17,205 nt of DNA from assembly GCA_947626215.1 (NCBI GenBank), contig CANQRJ010000020.1, positions 1-17,205 on the forward strand. The letters run 5' to 3'. The position numbers and the translations under genes are program-made. This DNA is from an uncultured Bacilli bacterium. Its GTDB lineage: Bacteria > Bacillota_I > Bacilli_A > RF39 > UBA660. Below the pieces are notes generated by a model. It saw only the letters and a program-made list of their open reading frames with translations, did no database searches and was not told the DNA's origin. Shown here piece by piece: positions 1 to 5,530 of this stretch (the stretch's first letter is position 1; the number at the start of each line of letters is the position of its first letter).

Positions 1-626
1 CTGTAAAAGATTTAAAAGAGGATTTTGAACTGATTCATCCAGAAATATCCTTAAATAAGAATATTGTGAATAGAGAAATAAATGATGTGTTGAAAAGTGA
101 AGAATGGATTATTTCATTTAAGGTAAACTATCAAAATGAAATATATTTAATCAATATAGATTCTTTTGATGAATATAAAAAAGGAGATTTTCTTTATGTC
201 ACAGAGTTCATGGAAACTACATATTATATTCCTAGTGAAGAAGGGTTAAGGATTATCGATATAAATCTAGATTATTTAAGAAAAAAAGATTACAATTCGA
301 TTAAAAATGGTGAAGTGCTAGAAAGGCTATTGTATTTATTCGTATGTTCAGATAAAGAAGTATTAGACGAATTATACAAAGGTGATAAGCTTATGGAAGA
401 AGTAAGAAAAGAAGCAGACCGAATCGTAAAAGACTTAGATTTATTACTCTATTATGACAAAGATAAAATGGACCAAGAATATGCTTATGAAACTGGAAAA
501 GGACATGGAAAGAAAGAGGAAAAATTAGAAATAGCTAAGAAAATGTTAGGAAAATCTGAAATATCATACATTTCAGAAATCACAGGACTAACAGAAGAAG
601 AAATATTGAAGTTGAAAGAGGAATAG
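1..626 (+). CDS. Rpn/PDDEXK-family nuclease-transposase, C-terminal part (5' end outside window)
   Basis: The reading frame is open from the left edge (first full codon at 3) to a TAG at 624-626, so the gene starts outside the window. The GTG at 66 is only an internal codon. About 207 residues are visible. The middle has the LYVTEFMETTYYIPSEEG-like strand region and a helical stretch resembling the Rpn family (PDDEXK_2, recombination-promoting nuclease/putative transposase). The end, with GHGKKEEKLEIAKKML, then an ISYISEITGLTEEEILKL-type helix-turn-helix-like tail, is typical of these proteins. The catalytic PD-(D/E)xK core would lie upstream and cannot be seen. Known members cleave DNA and raise recombination or belong to defence-like accessory genes. 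Family assignment rests on the C-terminal pattern only. Confidence 0.72.
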   Translation, partial: VKDLKEDFELIHPEISLNKNIVNREINDVLKSEEWIISFKVNYQNEIYLINIDSFDEYKKGDFLYVTEFMETTYYIPSEEGLRIIDINLDYLRKKDYNSIKNGEVLERLLYLFVCSDKEVLDELYKGDKLMEEVRKEADRIVKDLDLLLYYDKDKMDQEYAYETGKGHGKKEEKLEIAKKMLGKSEISYISEITGLTEEEILKLKEE

Positions 627-646
627 TCTTCTTTTTTCATTTTTTT
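616..646 (+). terminator. Intrinsic terminator of the Rpn-like gene
   Basis: AAGAGGA (616-622) pairs with TCTTCTT (627-633), with one G-U pair and a 4-nt loop, followed by T632-637 and T641-646. The stem contains the TAG stop codon, so the terminator is fused to the end of the gene. Confidence 0.6.
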
Positions 647-664
647 AGTGAAATAAATAAATTC

Positions 665-693
665 TTTGCATTTTTCTTAATTTGTGCTATAAT
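665..693 (+). promoter_or_regulatory. Sigma-A promoter with extended -10 for the 42-aa protein
   Basis: The -35 is TTTGCA (665-670), the spacer is 17 bp and the -10 is a perfect TATAAT (688-693). TGC directly before it (685-687) makes an extended -10. Transcription would start near 700, about 24 nt before the ATG at 724. Confidence 0.8.
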
Positions 694-723
694 CTAATAG
701 ACTTAAACAAGGAGGGATTACAA

Positions 724-852
724 ATGAAAGTATATAAGAAAAATTTACCTGATGGAGTAAAGAAAAAATTTGCTTTAGAAAAAGGTGTAAAAGTTAAAAT
801 TTTAAATAAAAAATACTATTCTAAAAATAAGAAAAAGCAAGAAGAAAAATAA
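724..852 (+). CDS. Small, highly basic hypothetical protein (42 aa)
   Basis: I do not recognise this protein. It begins MKVYKKNLPDGVKKKFALEK and ends in a lysine-rich tail (KNKKKQEEK). More than a third of its residues are lysine, so it is strongly basic, with no cysteines, no signal peptide and no membrane segment. The case that it is a real gene is good. It has its own near-consensus promoter (665-693), a near-perfect SD AAGGAGGG (709-716) at proper spacing from the ATG, and a TAA stop. Such a small basic cytosolic protein could bind RNA, ribosomes or DNA, but nothing in the sequence decides this. It stands alone between the Rpn-like gene and the LamG-like gene, all on the plus strand. Only a weak AT-only hairpin (854-877) follows, without a T-tract. 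Confidence 0.72.
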   Translation: MKVYKKNLPDGVKKKFALEKGVKVKILNKKYYSKNKKKQEEK

Positions 853-899
853 AATTTTAAAATACATACTTTAAAATGACAAAATTTCCAAAGTGTAAA

Positions 900-931
900 T
901 TGACGCCGGGGGGGGGGTCATATGATAAAAT
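900..931 (+). promoter_or_regulatory. Poly-G-containing, putatively phase-variable promoter of the LamG-like gene
   Basis: The -35-like TTGACG (900-905) is followed by CC, ten G, and TCA. Two -10 candidates follow: TATGAT (921-926, spacer 15 bp) and TAAAAT (926-931, spacer 20 bp), the second preceded by TGA as an extended -10. Neither spacing is the optimal 17 bp. Two extra G would correct the first and three fewer G would correct the second, so changes in tract length should alter promoter strength. The start site would fall near 933-938, leaving a leader of about 25 nt with SD GTAGGGTG (943-950). The promoter call is inferred from the sequence only. Confidence 0.6.
908..917. repeat. Homopolymeric G10 tract
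   Basis: This is an uninterrupted run of ten G in a strongly AT-rich sequence, lying in the spacer between a TTGACG -35 and the -10 candidates. Runs like this change length by slipped-strand mispairing. The exact length in an assembled sequence may be a population average or an assembly choice. Confidence 0.95.
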
Positions 932-964
932 CATTCTATAAAGTAGGGTGATTTTTTCATATGA
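918..964. repeat. 16-bp inverted repeat spanning the -10 region and the start codon
   Basis: The left arm, TCATATGATAAAATCA (918-933), and the right arm, TGATTTTTTCATATGA (949-964), are inverted copies with one mismatch, separated by 15 bp. The left arm covers both -10 candidates, the loop holds the core of the SD (945-948), and the right arm contains the ATG at 961-963. As DNA this could be an operator for a dimeric regulator. As RNA it could hide the start codon, but only if transcription starts upstream of 918. Confidence 0.8.
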
Positions 965-1953
965 AATTAGAAAAATTTAAAGAAAAAGATAAAAAGAAAA
1001 TAGGAATTATTTTATTTACTATCACTTGTATTCTGTTAATCACAGGAGTGATTCTATATAGAACATTTGCTATTTTTGAAACAAATGAAGAATTTAATGT
1101 GATAAATGGGAGTATTGAAGATGTAGGAGACCTTTATTTTGCTTTTTATAAAGATGGAGTGATTCAAAAAGAGATGCCCAAAAAAGAAGAAGGGTATCAA
1201 TTAGATGAAGAAAATAGCTACTGTGGAGTTTTAGGAAAAAAAGATGAAACTATGAAACCTACTTTAGATCGGGATACATGGTCTATCGTAGTAACAGGAA
1301 TGAAAACATCAAGAACCAAATGTAATTTATATTTTATAAAAACATATGATGAAACAACTTTATTTGATTTATCAGGAAATAAATATAATGGAACATTTAT
1401 GGATGGAGCAAAGGTTCAAGAAGATGAAGACGGAAATTTAGGAATTTATTTTGATGGAGTAAATGACTATGTGGATGTAGCAGATTTACCTGAATCTATT
1501 AATTGGGAAGATGGTTTTACTGTAGAAACAGAGTTTATGTCAACCTCTGCATCTGGATGGAATCGCATATATGATTTTGGAATAGGAATGAATGATAATA
1601 ATTTAATCATGGCCATTGGAAATGATACAAATGATTTTGAAATTTCAAATCGTTATGAGGGCACTGTGACAACTATATTAAGTTATAGTAATATTTTTAA
1701 TATAAATGAAAAACTTAAAATTAAAGTAATATTTGATAAATTAAAAGATAGTTACATTGCTAAATTATATAAAAATGATATTTTTTTTGATAGTAAAATT
1801 TTTGAAACAACGGAATTTTTAAAAAATGTGGATCGAACTAGTAATTATTTAGGAAAATCCAATTGGATTTATGAGCCTTATTTTAATGGTTATATTTATT
1901 CTTTAAAAATAACTGATTCTAGTGATAGTGTCATTTTATGGTATGATTTTTAA
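961..1953 (+). CDS. Membrane-anchored LamG/concanavalin-like surface protein
   Basis: This 330-residue protein starts with a short, lysine-rich cytoplasmic stretch (1-13), then one hydrophobic helix (about 14-33). The rest should lie outside the cell (type II orientation). Residues about 37-126 form a membrane-proximal domain (FAIFETNEEFNVINGS, GDLYFAFYKDG) with two cysteines, C88 and C121, that could form a disulfide. Residues about 132-330 resemble a LamG/concanavalin A-like jelly roll: LFDLSGNKYNGTF, IYFDGVNDYVDV, a central FTVETEF strand and the closing GYIYSLKITD and ILWYDF strands. LamG domains commonly bind glycans or host proteins. The ATG at 961 has SD GTAGGGTG 10 nt upstream. The gene stands alone behind a promoter with a G10 tract. 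Domain type is fairly sure; ligand and role are unknown. Confidence 0.75.
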   Translation: MKLEKFKEKDKKKIGIILFTITCILLITGVILYRTFAIFETNEEFNVINGSIEDVGDLYFAFYKDGVIQKEMPKKEEGYQLDEENSYCGVLGKKDETMKPTLDRDTWSIVVTGMKTSRTKCNLYFIKTYDETTLFDLSGNKYNGTFMDGAKVQEDEDGNLGIYFDGVNDYVDVADLPESINWEDGFTVETEFMSTSASGWNRIYDFGIGMNDNNLIMAIGNDTNDFEISNRYEGTVTTILSYSNIFNINEKLKIKVIFDKLKDSYIAKLYKNDIFFDSKIFETTEFLKNVDRTSNYLGKSNWIYEPYFNGYIYSLKITDSSDSVILWYDF

Positions 1954-1993
1954 TCTTTCATCTTTTTTCTTTTTTTATTTTTTTTGTGTAAAA

Positions 1994-2020
1994 TTAGCAA
2001 TTAGGTATTGACTCTGCTAA
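1994..2020 (+). promoter_or_regulatory. Degenerate CIRCE operator 1 (HrcA site) over the -35
   Basis: This site keeps the exact 27-bp geometry of CIRCE (TTAGCACTC-N9-GAGTGCTAA). The outer half-sites TTAGCA (1994-1999) and TGCTAA (2015-2020) are perfect, while the inner three bases of each arm have diverged; 13 of 18 arm positions match. It overlaps the -35 hexamer. Confidence 0.6.
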
Positions 2021-2036
2021 TTTAGCATATTATAAT
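2008..2036 (+). promoter_or_regulatory. Sigma-A promoter of the hrcA-grpE-dnaK-pepF-dnaJ operon
   Basis: TTGACT (2008-2013), a 17-bp spacer and a perfect TATAAT (2031-2036). Transcription should start at about 2042-2044. CIRCE-like elements flank it on both sides, as expected for HrcA-repressed heat-shock operons. Confidence 0.85.
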
Positions 2037-2040
2037 ATGG

Positions 2041-2067
2041 GTAGCATTTTGATATTGGAAGTGCTAA
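2041..2067 (+). promoter_or_regulatory. Degenerate CIRCE operator 2 (HrcA site) at the transcription start
   Basis: The arms GTAGCATTT (2041-2049) and AAGTGCTAA (2059-2067) are separated by exactly 9 bp. The match to the CIRCE consensus is 14 of 18 arm positions, with the right arm 8 of 9. It begins at the predicted transcription start and ends at the SD AAAGGAAG (2066-2073) of hrcA, the usual place for CIRCE in Bacilli leaders. Confidence 0.68.
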
Positions 2068-2079
2068 AGGAAGTGAATT

Positions 2080-3093
2080 ATGAGCGAAAGACAAAAAGAG
2101 TTATTAAAAGAAATTGTTGAGTCTTACATTGCTACGGCTAAACCAGTCGGAAGTAAATCATTATGTAAGAAACTTAAATGTTCTTCTGCTACGATTCGAA
2201 ATGAAATGGCACATTTAGAAGATTTAGGATTATTAGAAAAAAATCATATTTCTTCTGGAAGAATTCCATCTGAAATGGGTTATAAATATTATGTGACTCA
2301 TTTAATGAAACCTAAAGAATTATCTGAAAAAGACGCGAATAAATTACAAACGATTTTCCGAAATCAAGGACTTGCTTTGACAGACGCGATGGAAGCTTGT
2401 ATGGAAATCATTAGTGAGATTACGAATTATACAAGTGTAGTATTAGGAAAAAGTAGTAATGAAAATGCTTTACAACAAGTGAGTATCATTCCTTTAAAAA
2501 ATAATGAAATTGTCGCGTTAGTATGTACGGATAAAGGAGTTGTTCAAAATAAAAAATTTACTTTACCCAAAACGATTTCGATTCAAGAAGTGGTAAAAAC
2601 TTGTGAGATTATTAACAAAATGCTTATTGGAACTCCTATTAATGAAGTTTCTACGAGGTTAGAATATGAAATTAAACCGGTTATAGCCGAGAAAATTAAT
2701 CAGTATGAAACGATTTTTTCTATCTTTACTCAAACTTTTCAAGATTTTGCAAATAAACCCAATGAAACAGTTCATGTCAATGGTAAAAATTTACTTTTAA
2801 AAGAACCTGAATATAATAATGTGGAAGAAATTCGAAATATTATGGAAAAATTTGAAGATAAATCACTGATTGAGAAGATTGATTCTAGAGATCATGAAGG
2901 TGGTGTCAATATTTACATTGGAGAAGAAAGTGAATTTGACCCTAATGTGACGGTGATTAAAACGACTTATAACCGAAATGGAGAGGAAGGAACCATCGCG
3001 ATTATAGGACCTAAGAGAATGGAATATGATCGAGTGGTTGGCTTACTTAATTTTATTAATAAAGAGTTGAATGAAGGTGATAAAAATGGATAA
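2080..3093 (+). CDS. hrcA: Heat-inducible transcription repressor HrcA
   Basis: HrcA binds CIRCE operators as a dimer and represses chaperone operons. GroEL normally keeps it active, and heat stress relieves repression. The 337-residue length is normal. Residues about 1-75 are the winged helix-turn-helix, with the conserved SSATIRNEMAHLEDLGLL recognition helix and the SSGRIPSEMGYKYYV segment. The C-terminal part is the dimerisation/GAF-like domain, with VNIYIGEE near residue 275 and GTIAIIGPKRMEYDRV near 305. The ATG at 2080 follows SD AAAGGAAG and is the first gene after the promoter, so HrcA should autoregulate through the two CIRCE-like sites. Its stop overlaps the grpE start by 8 nt. Identification is secure. 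Confidence 0.96.
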   Translation: MSERQKELLKEIVESYIATAKPVGSKSLCKKLKCSSATIRNEMAHLEDLGLLEKNHISSGRIPSEMGYKYYVTHLMKPKELSEKDANKLQTIFRNQGLALTDAMEACMEIISEITNYTSVVLGKSSNENALQQVSIIPLKNNEIVALVCTDKGVVQNKKFTLPKTISIQEVVKTCEIINKMLIGTPINEVSTRLEYEIKPVIAEKINQYETIFSIFTQTFQDFANKPNETVHVNGKNLLLKEPEYNNVEEIRNIMEKFEDKSLIEKIDSRDHEGGVNIYIGEESEFDPNVTVIKTTYNRNGEEGTIAIIGPKRMEYDRVVGLLNFINKELNEGDKNG

Positions 3094-3649
3094 GGAAAAA
3101 GAAAAAATGGAAACTTTAGAAGAAAAAAAGGTAGAAGTTCCTAAGAAAAAAAATAAAGAAGAAAAAAAAGATAAAAAATTAGAAAAGGAACTTGAAAAAT
3201 TAAGAGAAGAAAATCGTTTAAAAGACGAAAAGATTTTAAGAATTTCTGCCGAGATGCAAAATATGAAAAGAAGAAGTGATGAAGAAAGAGAAAAAATTCT
3301 TAAATATGATGGGGAAGAACTTATTTTAAAAATTCTACCTATCTTAGATAATTTTCAACATGCGATTTCCATGGATGATAATAATTTATCGGATGAATTA
3401 AGCAAATTCTTAAGTGGATTTAAAATGATTTATGGTAATTTGACGGATATTTTAAAGTCTATGGAAGTGAAAGAAATTGATTGTTTACATCAAGCGTTTG
3501 ATGAGGCTTCGATGAACGCGGTTCTTGTCGATTCCGACAAGGATTATGATAATCACATCGTTTTAGATGTGTTACAAAAAGGTTATATCTATAAAGATAA
3601 AGTGATAAGACCTGCCATGGTCAAAGTAAATAATAAGGAGAGTGAATAA
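3086..3649 (+). CDS. grpE: GrpE, nucleotide exchange factor for DnaK
   Basis: GrpE releases ADP from DnaK to reset the chaperone cycle. I place the start at the ATG at 3086 because AAGGTG (3074-3079) is correctly spaced before it; the upstream in-frame ATG at 3071 has no good SD. This gives 187 residues. Residues about 1-80 are extremely Lys/Glu-rich and predict a long coiled coil, ending in the conserved EMQNMKRRSDEEREK segment. The four-helix region (LPILDNFQHAI) and the C-terminal beta-wing (VLQKGYIYKDKVIRPAMVKV) follow. The usual F-x-P-x-x-H-E-A-V stretch is altered here to HQAFDEASMNAV, a minor oddity. It overlaps hrcA by 8 nt (ATGGATAA) and ends 1 nt before dnaK, so translation is probably coupled. 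Confidence 0.95.
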   Translation: MDKEKEKMETLEEKKVEVPKKKNKEEKKDKKLEKELEKLREENRLKDEKILRISAEMQNMKRRSDEEREKILKYDGEELILKILPILDNFQHAISMDDNNLSDELSKFLSGFKMIYGNLTDILKSMEVKEIDCLHQAFDEASMNAVLVDSDKDYDNHIVLDVLQKGYIYKDKVIRPAMVKVNNKESE

Positions 3650-3650
3650 T

Positions 3651-5477
3651 ATGGCAAAAATTATAGGTATTGATTTAGGTACAACGAATAGTTGTGTCTC
3701 TGTATTAGAAGGTGGAAGTCCTGTTGTCATCCCAAATGATGAAGGAGGAAGAACGACTCCATCTGTAGTAGCTTTTAAAGGAGAGGAAACGTTAGTTGGA
3801 GATCGTGCAAAACGTCAAGCCGTTACAAATCCAAAAAATACGATTTCTTCTATTAAAAGATTAATGGGTACTTCTGAGAAAGTAAGCGCGAATGGAAAAG
3901 ATTGGACTCCACAAGAAATCTCTGCAAAAATTCTTGGAAAATTAAGAAGTGATGCAGAAAGCTTTTTAGGAGAAAAAGTCACTGAGGCGGTTATTACAGT
4001 TCCTGCTTACTTTAATGATGCTCAAAGACAAGCAACAAAAGATGCCGGAAAAATTGCCGGTTTAGATGTAAAACGTATTATTAATGAACCTACTGCTGCC
4101 GCTTTAGCTTATGGACTTGATAAACAAGATAAAACTCAAACGGTTTTAGTATATGACTTAGGTGGAGGTACATTCGATGTTTCTATTCTAGAACTTGGTG
4201 ATGGTGTGTTTGAAGTAAAATCTACTGCCGGTAATAACAAATTAGGTGGAGACGACTTTGATAAACGTATTATGGATTATCTAGTAGATACATTCAAAAA
4301 AGAAAATGGTGTCGATTTATCAAATGACGCGATGGCAATGCAAAGAATTAAAGATGCATCTGAAAAAGCAAAAAAAGATTTATCTGGTATGAGTTCTACT
4401 CAAATTAATTTACCATTTATTTCTCAAAATAGTGATGGTCCACTTCATTTAGATATGGAATTATCAAAAGCAAAATTTGAAGACTTGTGTCGTGATTTAT
4501 TTGATTCTACTTTAGATCCTGTTCATAAAGCTCTAAGTGATGCTAAATTAAGTAGTAAAGATATTGATGAAGTCATTTTAGTAGGTGGTTCAACTCGTAT
4601 TCCATATATTCAAGATTTAGTCAAAAAAGAACTTGGACGTGAACCACATAAGGGAGTGAACCCTGATGAAGTCGTTGCTATGGGTGCGGCTATTCAAGGT
4701 GGAGTTTTAACTGGAGAAATGGATGATTTAGTTTTACTAGATGTTACTCCTCTTTCTCTTGGACTTGAAACTCTTGGTGGAGTGATGACTGTTTTAATCC
4801 CAAGAAATACGACGATTCCAACAAGTAAGAGTCAAGTATTTAGTACAGCTGCTGATAACCAACCTGCCGTAGATATTCATGTTTTACAAGGAGAACGTCC
4901 TATGGCGGCAGACAATAAAACACTTGGAAACTTCCAACTTAATAATATTCCACCTGCACCAAGAGGAATTCCTCAAATTGAAGTTAAATTTGATATTGAT
5001 GCCAACGGTATTGTAAATGTAACGGCTAAAGATTTAGGAACAAATAAAGAACAATCAATTACAATTACTTCTAATACAAATCTTACTGATGCCGAGATTG
5101 ATAAGATGATGAAAGAAGCAGAAGCCAATAAAGAGGCCGATGAAAAACGTAAAAACGATGCCGATGCTAAAAATGATGCCGATTCTATGATTTTTGCTAC
5201 CGAAAAAGCAATTAAAGATTTAGGCGATAAAGTAGATAGTAAAGATAAAAAAGAGGCCGAAGAAAAAATCAAAGAACTTCAAGATGCGATGAGCAAAAAT
5301 GATACAGAAGATATGAAAAAGAAAACTGAAGAATTAAAAGAAATTAGTATGCGTCTTGCTACAAAAGTTTATGAAGAGGCGGCAAAAAATAATCAAACTC
5401 AAGAGACTCAAACTACCGAAGAACCATCTAAAAAAAGTGATGATGGAGTCGAAGAAGCTACATACGAAGAAAAATAA
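3651..5477 (+). CDS. dnaK: Molecular chaperone DnaK (Hsp70)
   Basis: DnaK is the ATP-driven Hsp70 that binds hydrophobic peptides with DnaJ and GrpE in the cytoplasm. The ATG at 3651 (MAKIIGIDLGTTNS) is chosen because AAGGAGAGTG (3635-3644) is correctly spaced; the upstream GTG at 3642 lies inside the SD. Length is 608 residues, normal for Bacilli. Visible motifs are the phosphate-1 loop IGIDLGTTNS, the NEPTAAALAYG connect segment, phosphate-2 DLGGGTFDVSIL, adenosine loop LVGGSTRIPYIQ, and the interdomain linker LLDVTPLSLG around residue 364. The substrate-binding domain and a helical lid follow. The C-terminal tail is short and charged, ending SDDGVEEATYEEK. It is the third gene of the operon. 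Two overlapping hairpins follow it and may lower expression of pepF and dnaJ relative to dnaK. Confidence 0.98.
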   Translation: MAKIIGIDLGTTNSCVSVLEGGSPVVIPNDEGGRTTPSVVAFKGEETLVGDRAKRQAVTNPKNTISSIKRLMGTSEKVSANGKDWTPQEISAKILGKLRSDAESFLGEKVTEAVITVPAYFNDAQRQATKDAGKIAGLDVKRIINEPTAAALAYGLDKQDKTQTVLVYDLGGGTFDVSILELGDGVFEVKSTAGNNKLGGDDFDKRIMDYLVDTFKKENGVDLSNDAMAMQRIKDASEKAKKDLSGMSSTQINLPFISQNSDGPLHLDMELSKAKFEDLCRDLFDSTLDPVHKALSDAKLSSKDIDEVILVGGSTRIPYIQDLVKKELGREPHKGVNPDEVVAMGAAIQGGVLTGEMDDLVLLDVTPLSLGLETLGGVMTVLIPRNTTIPTSKSQVFSTAADNQPAVDIHVLQGERPMAADNKTLGNFQLNNIPPAPRGIPQIEVKFDIDANGIVNVTAKDLGTNKEQSITITSNTNLTDAEIDKMMKEAEANKEADEKRKNDADAKNDADSMIFATEKAIKDLGDKVDSKDKKEAEEKIKELQDAMSKNDTEDMKKKTEELKEISMRLATKVYEEAAKNNQTQETQTTEEPSKKSDDGVEEATYEEK

Positions 5478-5481
5478 AAAT

Positions 5482-5513
5482 AAGTTCTAGGAAACTAGAA
5501 CTTTTCCCTAGTT
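5482..5513 (+). terminator. Leaky terminator or processing hairpin between dnaK and pepF, with a competing hairpin
   Basis: A perfect 9-bp stem AAGTTCTAG/CTAGAACTT (5482-5490 with 5495-5503) closes a GAAA tetraloop, but only about four T follow, so termination is probably partial. The 3' arm can instead pair downstream: AACTAG (5493-5498) with CTAGTT (5508-5513). The two structures exclude each other. They could set the dnaK to pepF/dnaJ ratio by attenuation or RNA processing. Confidence 0.6.
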
Positions 5514-5530
5514 ATAGAAAGGATTATCAT

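Noticed and set aside
66..626. GTG at 66 as the start of a complete 186-residue gene
   Set aside because: The frame stays open to the window edge and the upstream residues fit the protein, so it is an internal codon of a truncated gene.
854..877. Hairpin ATTTTAAA/TTTAAAAT after the 42-aa gene as a terminator
   Set aside because: The stem has only A-T pairs and no T-run follows; it is too weak to call in AT-rich DNA.
900..964. Invertible promoter (recombinase-flipped) as an explanation of the inverted repeat
   Set aside because: The 15 bp between the arms is too short for a flipped promoter segment, and no recombinase gene is in the window.
1954..1988. T-rich stretch after the LamG-like gene as a terminator
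   Set aside because: There are many T runs, but I found no stem longer than about 4 bp before them.
3071..3085. Upstream ATG at 3071 as the grpE start
   Set aside because: There is no SD at a proper distance. The AAGGTG lying after it serves the ATG at 3086.
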